NCBI GenBank assembly: GCA_016110215.1
Contig: JADWQD010000003.1
Location: 1,736,001 to 1,800,000 of the forward strand
Length of the DNA: 64,000 bases
Reading direction: 5' to 3'
From: Capronia americana
Taxonomy: Eukaryota; Ascomycota; Eurotiomycetes; Chaetothyriales; Herpotrichiellaceae
Shown here: in pieces, positions 1-12,452 of the stretch
Layout: each line of letters begins with the position of its first letter
How positions within the stretch are numbered: the first letter of the stretch is position 1
Notes under the pieces: generated by a model
Told to the model about the DNA's origin: nothing
Database searches by the model: none
What the model saw: the letters and a program-made list of their open reading frames with translations, nothing else
Position numbers and translations under genes: made by a program

Positions 1-55
1 TCAGCTCTATACCAGGTACCGATCCGACCAAGAACTTTCGCTCTTTACAGGCTGG

Positions 56-871
56 CTAAAGCCTCTCTCGGGTTCCAAAGGCCTCAACAGCGTCCTCCAC
101 AAACGCCACAGTTTCCTCAGGTAAACTCAGCATAGGCGAGTGGCTTGACTCGCATTCCCGCGTAGTGACGTTTGCGCCGGCTTCGCGACATTTCCTCAGA
201 AGGTCTTCTTGCAGCTGGGGTACAATTGCCTTGTCGTTGGTGCACACTAGGTACCACATCGGCACGTCTTTCCACCCGGCATAGACAGAATCACGAGCCG
301 ACCGGATCGCACTTGAGAAGCCGATAAGCTTGGAGACCCATTTCTCCCCTTCGTCCGATGACATGTCGTTGTAGAAGGCCTTTGCAGGATCACCCTTAAG
401 CTCCGACCAACCCTGACCATTGTCGGCAGCAACAAGCTGGACATCCTTCGGCTCCGGGTGTCTGCGTGAGAAGTCTTGCGCGAGGTCGGCCAGGGAGACT
501 TCATTTGCAACCGGTAACCAGGCCGTGATCTGGACCAACCCCAGCACGTGGCCAGATTTCCCGCTTCCTAATCTCGAAGGATCTTTTTTCGTGAAGCCTT
601 TAACGGCGCTTGTGCCCGCCAAGCCTCCCATCGAATGGTTGACCATAACCACATCATTGCCTAGATTTGTTTCGGCGGCAATGACCTGCTGCAGAGCATC
701 GATGACAGGTGTCATTGACTGCACCGGCTTTTCACTGGCTCGTCCATTATAGATAATATTCGGCGCCACGCATTTATATCCCTTGCCTTCGAGGATCTCA
801 ATCATCGGATCCCAGTATTCAGGCGTATGCCATGCGCCATGGCACAAGATCAGCGTCGGTAACGGCGGCAT
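56..871 (-). CDS. alpha/beta hydrolase, small cytosolic type
   Basis: Predicted 271-aa single-exon alpha/beta hydrolase. The first beta strand and oxyanion region read LILCHGAWHTPEYW near the N-terminus. The nucleophile elbow is NHSMGG with Ser about 80, and the C-terminal SSHSPML supplies the likely catalytic His about 244. This arrangement is typical of the fungal AB-hydrolase family that begins with a short PTxVxxHGAWH segment. The frame stays open upstream to 961, but the extra 30 residues are Arg-rich and unlike the family, so I start at the MPPLPT methionine. The substrate cannot be told; relatives include esterases and salicylate-esterase-like enzymes. The gene lies at the left edge of the window, transcribed leftwards, with no clear partner. 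Confidence 0.8.
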   Translation of the reverse strand: MPPLPTLILCHGAWHTPEYWDPMIEILEGKGYKCVAPNIIYNGRASEKPVQSMTPVIDALQQVIAAETNLGNDVVMVNHSMGGLAGTSAVKGFTKKDPSRLGSGKSGHVLGLVQITAWLPVANEVSLADLAQDFSRRHPEPKDVQLVAADNGQGWSELKGDPAKAFYNDMSSDEGEKWVSKLIGFSSAIRSARDSVYAGWKDVPMWYLVCTNDKAIVPQLQEDLLRKCREAGANVTTRECESSHSPMLSLPEETVAFVEDAVEAFGTRERL

Positions 872-3130
872 CGTGTGCTGTTCGGAGCAGGATCCTTGAC
901 GCAGTTCTCCACCGCGGTAGGAATGTAGTGTCGGTGGGTGAAGGCGGCGGCGACGGGACACGGTCGTACTTGGGTGTCAGTTGATGTTCAGATCCAATCC
1001 CACTTAAGGCTCGAGCAGAAGGGTAGTGCCCCATATATCAATCAGTCCATCCCCACAAACCATGCCGGTATCTTCATCCCCAGCGAGCATGTAGTCAGCG
1101 TCGAGATTATCAGGCGGCTCCCTGCTAGGGCGTTCAAGATGACAGATCAACCAGGTCGAACACGAGAGAGACTTCACAGATTGCACTCGGTAATATCCCA
1201 TGTCCGAAAGTAACAAATCTGCCGCCCAATAGCGACATGTCTGACCGACGAGATAGCTGTTCCTGGTAAAGGAAGAAGCTCGATGGCCCAAATGCCGAAT
1301 TGGACCAAGATCCCGACGGCCACATGCCGCGTGTTGCGTCTTACATGCTTCGTTCTCCTCTCCTGAGAAGGACTGTTTTCGGTGGAAAATTGCCATCAGC
1401 ATCGCTGATCCCGAGATTCCATGGCTGCACGAAGGACACGACCTTCACTGCGACAGAGATATCGCGGGGCCGTGCGGAGGCTCGCTGGTGAGCAAGATCG
1501 GTCTCGAGGTCGAGTTCCTGACTGCGCCACACATCCGCAAGCCACAGTCTTACCTGCCATCTCACATTGCAATGATTGTCCGCATTTTGAGGATCGTGCT
1601 TTTCTCCTTTATCGCTCTTCCAGCGGACGGCGACGATTGCGGTTTATTATTCAGGTTGTATGCAGCTTCGGGTTGGTGATGTTACTACGAGATGAACATG
1701 CAGAGCCACATGGCTTATAGTTTGAACCAATGGCAATAACCTCTTGCATCCCTTAAGAATGCCCGAAGTCAATAGAAGCAAGACGCTTTCTACAGTTAAG
1801 GCACAAGACGGATCTCGCTGTCCAGGTCTATCACATCAATTCTCTGCATCTGTTCCGCGGTCCATGTGTGAAACTAGCAATTGAAGCCCCGTTCCGTCTT
1901 TCCGGCGTGGCTGATGCTATCCAATTTTTCGCTCAAAGGGCGGCAATATTATTCAAACGAAATAAACGACAACAAACAACTCAAGCTTCGTTCGCATACA
2001 ACATGCCACAAGTTCTTCCACGAATTACCTATTTAAGCAAGAAATATATGCGATACCTGTTCCTGATCGATGACAGTGTGACGAACCCACTGACGCACGT
2101 GCGATGTACCTTGAATACCAGTCCTGAAAATCCCTCATACAATCCCCCATGCCCCTCGCGGACTCTCCCACTCAGCATGGCGATCTCGTCTTCCCAGCCG
2201 ACGGGCAAGGGAGGTCTTTTTTACCGAAGCCATGAAGCTTTGCAAATTCCTGGAACTCTGAGATCAACGAAAAAGGATGTTATACGCGGGATAAATTTAG
2301 AGAAATCGAACACACAGAATGCGCGTGTGATGGGGAGCGGATTCAGAAATCTCGCTCTACACTCCCCACAGTCCAAACTCTGCGATGCGAACCACGCATT
2401 GACCATTTTCATGAGTGAGCGAATTATGTGATTCCCATTCTGGACCTTCCATGAGATCCTACTGCCACGAAAAAATCCCCCACCGTCCCAGCGGACACGG
2501 GGCTCCAAAGCATGCAGGACATAGCCACAATCCAACCCACGGCGTTGCTATGAGGAACCTGTGGGGTCCAAGCTCCGAAATACGATACTGGTGGTCCGGC
2601 CTGGGAGATTGATACGCCTCTCACCGAATCGGTCGGTCCATAGCCAATTACGCGATTGCAAGGAAGACCACCGGAGAGACGGAACGACAGGATCTGGGCA
2701 TTGCGATGCAAGAGGGCATGGTTTCTTGTCCAAATCCCTCGATTGCTCCCACTCTTCCACACTGCCAGTCCTGCCTTACTCTGCCATTTCTCGTTAATCG
2801 TTGAGGTATTTTGTCCTGATTTGCTGGACCTGGAGATCCTCTTGCAGACTCCATACTCCCCCCTTGGCTCATCATGCGCTGGCGTGTTCAGCTCCTAGGC
2901 TTTTTGCATCGTGCCTGGATGGCTACCATTCCACACCATTGTTGAGCTTGGCAAAATCGCGCAGTTACCGTGAGCCTCTGTGGCAGATTCTGCCGAAGCG
3001 CGCTCAAGGGCACGTGTGCGAGGCCTTCTTCTCAAGCGGAAAACATGCCATGCGTGCGTTGGCTGCGGAGATTGCACCCTGCCCACAACTGCACTCATAT
3101 ATGAAGGAGGGTAGGCGGCTGGGAGCGCTG
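872..3130. other. intergenic region, no supported gene
   Basis: About 2.2 kb between the hydrolase and the P-type ATPase leader. Open frames of up to 187 codons occur on both strands (for example 1868-2431 and 1004-1402), but they mostly lack an ATG start, show no recognisable domain and overlap each other. I see no tRNA, transposon or repeat here. Confidence 0.6.
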
Positions 3131-3262
3131 CTTTTCTATCCCTCTCACTTCTTCTCGTGTCTGGTGTTTATTGTGAGGCCTCTGCCCCGCCGTCCCTGGT
3201 TTTCCATCCCTCTTCCTCCTTACCCTCCTCCACCCGCAAAAGTCTCCCCGTACTAAACAGTC
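3131..3262 (+). promoter_or_regulatory. pyrimidine-rich leader of the P-type ATPase gene
   Basis: The stretch before the ATPase start codon is dominated by C and T runs (TTCCTCC, CCCTCCTCC) and then turns A-rich just before ATG, in the context AACAGTCATGG. CT-rich tracts around the transcription start are common in well expressed genes of filamentous ascomycetes. The function here is inferred from composition and position only. Confidence 0.45.
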
Positions 3263-6200
3263 ATGGTTGTCCTCGACGATTTTGAGCCTTCTGAAAAGCC
3301 CGCCGTCGTGGACGTTGTGGCGCCGCCTACGCACGTCGATGACGACCTTCCCACGGCCCTGGCTGCTAGACGTCGCATCCGTTATGCCGGCGACGATGAG
3401 GAAAACGCCGGCCCATCTTCCATCACCGATCTTGGTCACACGTTGACAAGACGCGCCTCGACATACTCGGTCCATTCGCTGTCCAGCGTTCGCAGCGGGC
3501 ACCGCACAGTTGATCCCTCGATCATCCTGCCAGTTCAATACCGCACCCTCAGCTACGATATAACTAATGTCAAGGCTATCGAAAAGGCTAAAGATGCCCA
3601 TGAGAAGGCTGCAGTCGGTGAGTCACACTGGCGACAGTCCGCCGCGAATTTGTGCTAACCATCCTGCTCAGACGTTGGAGGCCTCGAATGGCATCTGCTC
3701 ACTCCCGAAGAGATCTGCATGCGGCTGAAGACCTCGACGGAAACAGGTCTCTCATCCAGCGCGGTTAAGGAGAAAATCACGGAATTCGGGCAGAATGTGC
3801 CTTCCCCGCCACCATCCCGAATCTTGCAAAAGCTTTTCGGTTACTTCTTCGGAGGGTTCGGCTCGATTTTGCTCATCGGCGGCATTCTCGTCTTTGTCTC
3901 CTGGAAGCCGCTTGGGCAACCACCAGCCGTGGCGAACCTTGCCCTCGGTATTGTTCTTATCGCCGTGTTCTTCATCCAGGCCGCCTTCAATGCCTGGCAG
4001 GACTTCTCGTCCAGCAGGGTCATGAACAGCATCACTGGCATGCTGCCTGAAGCCTGTCATGTCCTGCGCGAGGGTAGCAAGCAAACCATCCAGGCTCCGG
4101 AAGTTGTCCCCGGCGACATCCTTTACTTCACCGCCGGCGACAAGTTGCCTGCTGATGTGCGCTTCATCGATGTCTCGACGGACGCAAAGTTCGATCGAAG
4201 CATCCTGACTGGAGAGTCTCTTCCCTTGGGCGCCGTCACTGAGTCGTCAGAACCTAACTACCTTGAAACGCGATGTATCGGCATGCAAGGCACACACTGC
4301 ACCTCTGGCAGTGGCATCGGGATCGTGGTCTCTACCGGCGACAGTACCGTCTTCGGCCACATTGCAAAGTTGACGAGCACCCCATCGACTGCTCGGACTA
4401 ATCTACAGAAGGAGGTGCTCCGCTTCGTCATCATCATTGTTGGCTTGATGGTATTCATGAATATCATTGTTGTTGCGGTCTGGGGTGGCTACATTCGACA
4501 GCAACACCCTGACTACATCAATGTTCCGACGTTGATTGTCGACATTGTGAGTGTGGCAATTGCATTCGTCCCTGAAGGGCTACCGATTGCCCTCACTGCG
4601 TCATTGACTATCACGGCCAACATTATGAAGAAGAACAACATCCTCTGCAAATCGCTGAAGACGGTTGAGACTCTTGGATCCGTCTCGGTACTCCTGTCCG
4701 ACAAGACAGGAACGCTGACAAAGAACCAGATGGTAGTGACAGACTGCCTGATTGGCTTCAGTACCATGACCGCTTCCGAGGCAGCGAATGACGTTGCGGG
4801 TGAAAGCACCGGGACCGAGTCGAAGAAGGCCGCGCTCCAACAACTGCGTGTGGTTTCTGCAGTCTGCAATTCGGGCGAGTTTGATCCCACGACGGTTCAT
4901 CTACCTCTGGATCAGCGCAAGATCATCGCTGATGCCACTGACCAAGCCATCCTCCGCATGTCACAGAGCCTGGGCCCAGTCGCGCAGTCTCGCGACATGT
5001 GGCGCAAAAGATTCGATCTCGCGTTCAACTCGAAGAATAAGTTCGCCCTGCGAGTCGTGTCCGCCGACGGTGCTTCAGCGGCGTCATCGACCATGAGTGT
5101 CTCTGAGGCTGCCATGTTCAAGCCAGACAAAGATTTATTGTTGATGATCAAGGGCGCTCCCGACATCCTCCTTCCAAGGTGCACCAAGTACGTCGGCGAG
5201 GACGGCGAAGTCCACACCCTCGATGCTGGAGTGCGTTCATCCATTGAGGCAATCAAGGATTCGTGGTCCAGTCAGGGCAAACGAGTGCTCCTCCTCGCAC
5301 GAAGGCCTCTTCCCGCGAATATCGTGCAATCGGCTCCAAACAACAACACGTTCGAGAATGAAGCTCTCAAGCATGCCAGCGGCAGCCTCACCCTGATATC
5401 ACTGGTCGGGATTGTCGATCCTCCAAGAGATGAAGTCCCGAGCGTTATCCAAACCCTCCGCCGAGCAGGCATTCGTACGATGATGGTGACAGGTGATTTC
5501 AAACTCACGGCTCAAGCCATCGCCCGTGCGTGCGGCATCATTACCGTCCCTGACAGTGAAGTGCATACCATCGACCATCTTCCTCGCTTCCCTCCGTCAG
5601 ATTTACCAGAGAAGAAACGCCAGAAGAAGTCGAACCTGCTCCCCTCGGAGAACAAAGCTATCGTCCTGACAGGCTCAGACATCATGTCCCTTCTGCCGCA
5701 TCAATGGCACGCCTTAACCACACAGTACAGCGAGATCGTCTTCTCGCGCACCACGCCGGACCAAAAACTGCGCATCGTGCGGGAATTCCAGTCCGAAGCC
5801 TTCGTGGTGGCTATGACTGGTGATGGCGTAAACGACGCACCCAGCCTCAAGCAAGCAGACATCGGCATTTCACCGGCCTCGGGCTCGGACATCGCGATCG
5901 AAGCCTCGGACATGGTTCTTCTGGGCTCCTTCTCCGCCATCCCCGAAGCAGTCATGTATGGCCGCGTGGTGTTTGACAACCTGAAGAAGACGATCGCCTA
6001 CCTTCTGCCCGCGGGTTCGTTCTCGGAGTTCTGGCCCGTCATGACGAGCGTGGTCTTCGGCCTCCCCCAGGTTCTCTCGAGCTTCCTCATGATCGTCATC
6101 TGCTGCTTCACGGACTGCGTCGCGGCCACGATGCTGGCTTACGAAAAACCCGAAGCGAACGTCATGCTGCGGCCCCCACGAGATATCCACAACGACCGCC

Positions 6201-6724
6201 TCGTCGACTGGAGGCTATTGCTCCAGGCATACGGCTTGGTCGGCATCCTCGAGACGACCTGCTCCTTCGCCATGAGTTTCTGGTACCTTCAGCGCAAAGG
6301 CCTGGCGTTCGGCACACTTTGGTTCTCCTTTGGCAATATCCCGACCCCGCCGGGCCAGACGGACGACGACGTCTCGTTCCACTTGACTGTCGCGAGCTCC
6401 ATCTACTTCGTCACACTAGTGGTCATGCAGTGGTTCAGCGTCATGGCTCTGCGGACGCGTCACCTTTCGATCTTCTCGCACCCGCCCATCTTCAACCCGA
6501 AGACACAGAACCTGTTGCTCTTCCCGGCCATTCTGTTCGCGCTGGTCGTGGCATTAGTGTTCACTCTGTCGCCCGGGATCAGCTACCTTGGCTGCGAGAA
6601 CGTGCCGGTGGAGCATTGGTTCATCCCCATGACGTTCGGGCTTGGGCTTCTGAGCTTGGACGAGCTACGAAAGATGGCCGTGCGGAAATATCCGGGTGGT
6701 GTGTTGGCCAAAATCGCGTGGTAG
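3263..6724 (+). CDS. P-type IIC (Na+/K+-ATPase-like) cation-transporting ATPase
   Basis: Two exons (3263-3617, 3672-6724) give 1135 aa. The protein should pump monovalent cations across the plasma membrane using an aspartyl-phosphate cycle. Visible motifs: N-terminal cation-ATPase domain with NVPSPPP before TM1, actuator TGES about 298, TM4 PEGLP about 419, phosphorylation site DKTGTLT with Asp about 462, hinge GDGVNDAP with Asp about 836, and about ten membrane segments. The end, SLDELRK followed by KYPGG, resembles the C-terminus of animal Na+/K+-ATPase alpha subunits (DEIRK, RRPGG). The TM4 motif is PEGLP rather than the animal PEGLL. The first 120 residues are a hydrophilic, probably cytosolic extension with Ser/Arg-rich stretches. 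The intron has GTGAGT and CAG borders. A fungal K+ or Na+ uptake (ACU-like) ATPase is the nearest alternative. No beta subunit is seen nearby. Confidence 0.85.
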
Positions 6725-7719
6725 ACACGAAGAGCCTTTTCTGTACAGGCTAGCAGACTACTGTAGTCTGGATATGTCTCGAATTGAAGCTGAACGCGTC
6801 CTTCAATACGGGGATTTTACATGATATGGTACCTTGCGATAATGCAAAACATTCAGGCCGTCTACTCATAGGTGACAGACGCTTCTGCAAGATCACTGCT
6901 GGACAGTAGTCGACCGGTAGGACTACACCAATCGGCTACTATGTAAGATGCTTCTCGTCGTGACAAGTACACATTGCCGGACCGTTAGAATGTGGGTAGC
7001 GTGCTTATTCTATCTCGGATCTTGTCTCGGGTTCGTAACAGGTTTGATCTTCCGGCCCCGATCTAACGTCTGCCAAGGAGACTGTGAGTTCTACTCTGTG
7101 GTGGTGTGACCTTCTAAGCATGTAGCTGATACAGCTTCGGTCCGTTCCCATCGTTTGCTGGAGTGTTTATGTACTGACAGTTGGGATTCAACTACGATGT
7201 CGCGACACCTTGGCGGCGATCCAGTCAGTGAGACTTGAGGCTAGGTATCTTAATTACTATGCACTGAGTCAAGCGGTCTGCATGGCCAGGCAAGACCCGG
7301 ACCACTCTGCCTTGCAGACCCTGTCGGAGTTGCAGTCTCCCGGCGGGACGACAAGCTCCCATCGATCTCAACGGACCCGTGTCGGACGGTGAGTCTCAGC
7401 TTTGTTTAGCCACGGGGATCAGGTCTGCAAGCTGCGACGGGAATTATGGCGGCGTGTGGTTGAATGGTGCGATCCGTTTCGAGAATCTGGCAGTACAAGC
7501 TATGGGAACACAGGTGATAACCAGTTCATCAGGTGGGAGGCGCTGCACGTCAAATGGGAGTGTTGCGCAAAGTGCTGTATGCCTCGCCCGCCTTCCGCTG
7601 CCAAAATACGGTGAAGCAGAAGTGATTCTACGCCATTTCCATGTTCGCCATGTGGCTGTGCATCCTGTCAACCACTTGGCCATCCATGCAGTCGGGAAGG
7701 GAAGAATCACGTTTGAGAA
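6725..7719. other. intergenic region, no supported gene
   Basis: About 1 kb between the ATPase stop and the HET-protein start. Short overlapping frames lie at 7210-7939, but the 7379-7939 frame overlaps the zinc-finger exon in another register and has no recognisable domain. The region most likely holds the ATPase 3' end and the HET-gene promoter. Confidence 0.5.
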
Positions 7720-10202
7720 ATGTCCAAGCTCTGCGACCATTGTAATCGCCATATCCTCAACGAGCAAACTTTCTATCACTGCAGCCAATGCAGAGACGGT
7801 GATTTTGACGTGTGCGAGAACTGCTTCGCGAGCAACAAGCGATGCCTCGACGAACAGCACTCTCTTCTGCATCTTAGAGTCCGTGGCGACGCGATCGTTG
7901 AAGCGAGCAATGGCAACCTTATTGGCTATACTCCACTGAAAGATTGCCCCGGTTGTGTGTGGGAGCAAAACGGGAAACCTCAAGATGAGGGCCTTTTCCG
8001 ATATGAGCCCTTTCCTGATGACTCGTTCATCCGAGTTCTTGAACTGTCGCCGGGATTGGACGATCAGGCCTTGACCTACACGCTACATTATGCTCGGCAG
8101 GATACACTGCCCTGGGCACAGTATGTCGCCAGTGAGTGACGATTCACCTGTTCGCCGTCAGCCTTGAGGCTGATCCGCTACCCTCCACCAAGTCAGCTAC
8201 GTCTGTGGTGATGTGAATGCGAAGGTTCCGTCATACTGCAATGGCAAGAGACTGGACATTTATGCTAGTCTCGACCACGCCCTTCGGAAATGGCGTACTA
8301 CGCCGAAGCAGAATTGGCTCCGAATATGGGCTGATGCAATGTAAGCCACCAAACCAACCAGTCGACTTCCAACGTTGCACTCCGTCAGTTCCTGCATGGC
8401 TAAGGAATATCACCAGCTCGATCAATCAGGACGACAACCAAGAGAAGTCCGCACAGGTAGCAAAAATGCACGAAATATACCGCCACGCCAACCAGATTTT
8501 CGTGGACCTGGGAGATCCCCCGGAAGGTGTCGACCTCGCTGTCGACTTGCTTCTGAGAGCATCCAGAGCATTTCAAGAGAGCAGGAAGGCACAAATACAG
8601 ACCGACGGCCCTACCCCCAGTTCACTGCATCACAGCCGTCCCCAGGTGACAGAAGTCAGCATTGAAGAAGCTCTCGCGTTGTCTAGATTCTCTGAAATTC
8701 CCTGGTTCAAAAGACTGTGGGTGGTTCAGGAGGTCTGTCTTTGGGACGTATACACTGCTTTCCCTCCGTTGTTCCTGTGTGGTGATCATTCTGTCCAATG
8801 GATTGACTTGATAAACGCCGCTTCACAGCTGGGGCATGCCCCGCCGCAGATCAAGTACGACCCACAAGTAATAACACCAGAGCTCGAGGGAGCCCTCATT
8901 GACAGTAAAAATTGGGGACCAGCCGTTGTCGCCATCTTCCTTGAATACTATAAGATCATTTCAAAACAAGGCCCAGCACAAGATCTCCACTGGTTCCTCC
9001 AACGAGCCTGGGAGTTGCAATCGACAAACCCTGCGGACAAAGTGTATGGACTGCTGGGCCTCGTGAACGACCGGTATGCCGTTATACATGCAGGAAAAGC
9101 TGCGCAATACCCCAAGCGAAACGGGATCTCGCAGAAGCTCGAGGGGAAAAGAGAGATCCGAGTGAACTACGACCTGCCGTTTCAAACCGTGTATGAAGAG
9201 GTTGCTCGACTTACCATCGAAGAGGAGGACTCACTCGACTCACTGGCAGATGCTGGAACTGGGAAGTCAAATAGAAGTCCTCTCTTGCCCTCTTGGGTCC
9301 CCGACTGGAGTAAGTACCCGAATGAGCCGGCCTTGGTATCAATGTTCGGGCCAGCAGCATCCTCCAATTACCGAGCTTCACTGGTACTCAAACCAGTTAC
9401 GCCGAGTTATCAGATGCCCGGACTGCTCGAGGTTGACGCCTATTTTGTGGACGTGGTGCTCATCGAAGCGGCGAGATACTGCGGAGAGACAGACGCCGTT
9501 GCAACCTTGGACGAATCACCGTTGAAACACCGAGTAATAAATCTCAAGCAACACGTCTTAAGTCTGTGGTGGTGTTTCGGCGTCAAATACAACAAGTACC
9601 CGACAGGTCAACGTCCATTTGACGTCTTTTGGCGCACCCTGATTGCAAACCGGGTTACGGTCGGCAACCAAAAGGTTATGCCGGAGCCTGCATTTGCGGA
9701 AAGCTTTCTGATGGCCTGTCCTGAGATCCTCGAGGTGGAAGTGAAGGATGATAAGCCGGCATGTATCTGTCCCAGGTGGGCTACAGTCAAGGATCAGCAG
9801 CAGCAACCGGTTATCTCGCACGGCCCCACCATTGGCGAGCTCAATGAAGAGGACCGTCTCCCAATCGCAGTCAAATATCCCCGGCCAGGGGAATTCTTCG
9901 GGAACGACTTACCCTCTTACGGTGAGCACTACAATAGCGCCCTCCACCAGGCTGCAATGGGCCGACGATTCTTTACCACTAAAAGTGGCTATATGGGGAT
10001 AGGGCCCAAGAATCTCACCAGGCAGGATGCTGTGGTCATCTTGAAAGGAGGCTGTTTACCTTTTCTCGTCAGAAAAGCCGATGTTGCTGACATTGATGGT
10101 AAGTCTGTGTACACGCTACTCGGCGAGGCATATGTACATGGCATCTCCGACGGGGAAGCGTTAAGGGAGGACTCGAAGTGGACCAGGGTTGTTCTCAACT
10201 GA
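7720..10202 (+). CDS. HET-domain protein with N-terminal ZZ-type zinc finger
   Basis: Three exons (7720-8120, 8197-8340, 8417-10202) give 776 aa. Residues 3-50 form a ZZ-like zinc finger with CDHC, CSQC and CENC pairs plus the late His pair HSLLH. The HET domain follows: YVCGD at the exon 1/2 joint, a central NGKRLDIYASLDHAL block, and WADAISINQDDNQEKSAQV spanning intron 2, then MHEIYRHANQIFVDLG. The C-terminal tail with EAYVHGISDGEAL is typical of full-length HET proteins. HET proteins trigger cell death on fusion of incompatible strains or act in related immune-like responses. The usual WxDALCINQ has Ile-Ser in place of Leu-Cys here. Donor GTATGT at 8121 is preferred because only it restores the HET frame. 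The ZZ finger probably mediates protein recognition (inference). Confidence 0.85.
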
Positions 10203-11242
10203 ATCTGAAGTCGGGGTGAGAGATCTGTGAGATCAAGCCCCTCACGCGTACAGCGGCTAGCCGCAAATGGTCAAGCGTCCTCGATAGCCAATCTTGCTCG
10301 TTCCCGGGCGGGGCGTGTCTCGGATCTGCGACAAGCTGGCACGCGAAACTCAAAACTCTTTCATATCCCCGAACATCTTCTGCGGCAGCTACAGTCTCAG
10401 ATCTTCCATACGACTCACGTTGTTGCTGGGTCGGCGCCTCACCCTTGGCTGTGTCCTAGGGGCTCGCTGCATCCTTCGCAGCGTTTCTGCGGCATTCAGC
10501 GTCTCGATCCTGCCCACCGACACGCGATGAGATTCTTTGCCAGACCCAATTCATCCCCCCCGCTTGCTGCAATGTGCGACAGGAGAGGCAAAGATTTCGA
10601 GTTTCGTGACCAACCGTTCCCCAACCATGATAGTCATGCGATCGTATGGTCAAGAGTGCCTGCGACGCCCCTCTATGTCACGTCATAGGGACTTGGACAT
10701 GCCTGATATGGAACTCAGACGACACCATATCGACCTGACCTGGCGCCGGACATGGGTTGCTGCGGCTCTGCAACAAGAGAAGACAACGGATGTCCTGTTG
10801 CCCGACTATCCGTATCTTAGTTTGAGTGAGCATCTTCCTTGCTCTCGGAGCTGATCTTTCGCCAATCTCACTTTCTCTCCTCCCCCAGCTTCCCCTGGCG
10901 GGTCGGCCTTGTCATTCTTTCTCTACGCGCTCGATGGCCTGATCGCTCGTTCATATATCCAAGTGGACTGACCACGTCCGTTCTTTCCTCTTGTCGGCAT
11001 ACACAATCGTTCCCTTCTGAGTCACAGCGCGGGCGCTGAGCGCTGGACGCTACCTCTTACCTTCGTTTCTCCCGGCTTTCTTTTGAGCGTTATATCGCTG
11101 TGCTTCGGTTCTCATTCAGGGGTCTACACCCGTCAGTCAAGACTTCTACATTGACATCAGCTATACAACCACGACCGTTCATTTGAGACATCCTATCCGG
11201 CCCGGACCCAGCATAAACTTCAGAGGACGGCAATCCCGCAAG
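10203..11242. other. intergenic region, no supported gene
   Basis: About 1 kb between HET-gene stop and the next membrane-protein gene. Several overlapping short frames without domains. The last 300 bases are CT-rich (for example TTTCTCTCCTCCC), which fits the promoter and 5' leader of the gene starting at 11243. Confidence 0.5.
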
Positions 11243-12452
11243 ATGCAGGTTCGGGCGGCACAAGTCATCCTTCTGGTGTTGTCGCTCATTCTGTCGATCG
11301 TTATACTCATCGCATCCTCAAAATATGCGGCTTGGTCCCATTCTATGGTGTCAGCGGCAGCGGGGACGTGGCTGTAAGTGAATCCATCCAACGCCCTCGG
11401 CCGATAATTCAAGGACAAGTAGTTCGAAGAAGGGGATGAAGGCTGACGAAGAGATGTCCAGGCCGCTTGTTTTCTACGTCGGGACCATCCCGTTTTTCTC
11501 CCTACTGTACATTGTCGCTCACTTGGCGGCTTTACAATTCAACGGCTTGCCTTCACCACCATACCCGCAGAACCGCGGATTTCAATCCCCAAAGCCAAAC
11601 GCGCAGCCTTACAATGCAGACTACGCTGTCACTACGACCTTCTTCATCCTTTGCTTCACGGTACTCTATACGCTCGCGTGGCTGGGGCAATCAATTCTCT
11701 GTACATCCTGTGAGCTGGCTCCCATTCTGCAAGGTCATCAAGGACTTGTTCCGAAATGGTGCCCGCAATCGCATTTCCGAGACTCCGGACAACCTGGGCT
11801 TGCCAACATGCTAGGCACTTTGGCCCCAGTGAAGGATTTCTTGCAGTGGGTCATGGTTGTGCTGGCCGCGGCGTTGATTGAATGTGCAAGGCGCGAGTAT
11901 ATCCGGGCCGAAGTCGTGAGACGTCAGCAAGTGAGGATGATGGGTGCTGGCGTGGACTTTGGAGGCCCGAGCCAAGGCACCAACGTCGTTTTCCAAACCA
12001 AAGCCCCTGGCTTCGAGCTCAATGAGATCAGTGGTCCGAAACTTACCTTCAGAGCGGAAGAAGAAGCTCGCAGGAAGAAAGAAGAAGAGGAGGCAAAACG
12101 GCGGGAAGAAGAGAAGAAGAAGAAGAAGCCGTTGGCGCCAGGAGGAGGCTCGCTTCCGCCTCAGCCCATAGGACCAGGGGCGCCAGGAAACAAAGACAAC
12201 TACTACGGCAACGGGATGGGGTTGAAGAGGAGCGGCACGTTGAATTACATGTACGAGTCCAGGGTAGCTCCGGGCCCGGGACCTGTCGCCACAGAACCTG
12301 CCGCGCCGCGTCCTGCTCAAACCACCGCACCGAAGCGGCCGACTCAACCGGTTGCACCGCCACCGCCCGGGAACAAAGACAACTACTACGGCAATGCAAC
12401 GGGCTTGAAGAGGACTGGCACCTTGAACTACATGTACGAGTCGCGGATCTGA
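11243..12452 (+). CDS. four-pass membrane protein with duplicated C-terminal motif
   Basis: Two exons (11243-11373 and about 11423-12452; acceptor at 11419 or 11422) give roughly 385 aa. I do not recognise the family. Four hydrophobic segments are visible: residues about 6-25, a segment after SRPLVFYV, one around TTFFILCFTVLY, and one around LQWVMVVLAAAL. The cytosolic half begins with a charged coiled-coil-like run rich in Glu, Arg and Lys, then has two near-identical 26-residue blocks built on GNKDNYYGN, GLKR and GTLNYMYESR, separated by a Pro/Ala/Thr linker. The second block is the exact C-terminus. The Tyr-rich blocks look like docking or phosphorylation sites (inference). The start is the first ATG of an exon joined through GTAAGT. 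Confidence 0.7.

Noticed and set aside
1868..2431. 187-codon open frame on the plus strand
   Set aside because: Starts with GTG, no domain, and overlaps an antisense frame of similar quality.
7379..7939. 186-codon frame overlapping the ZZ-finger exon
   Set aside because: The overlapping register encodes the clear ZZ cysteine pattern, so this frame is a shadow.
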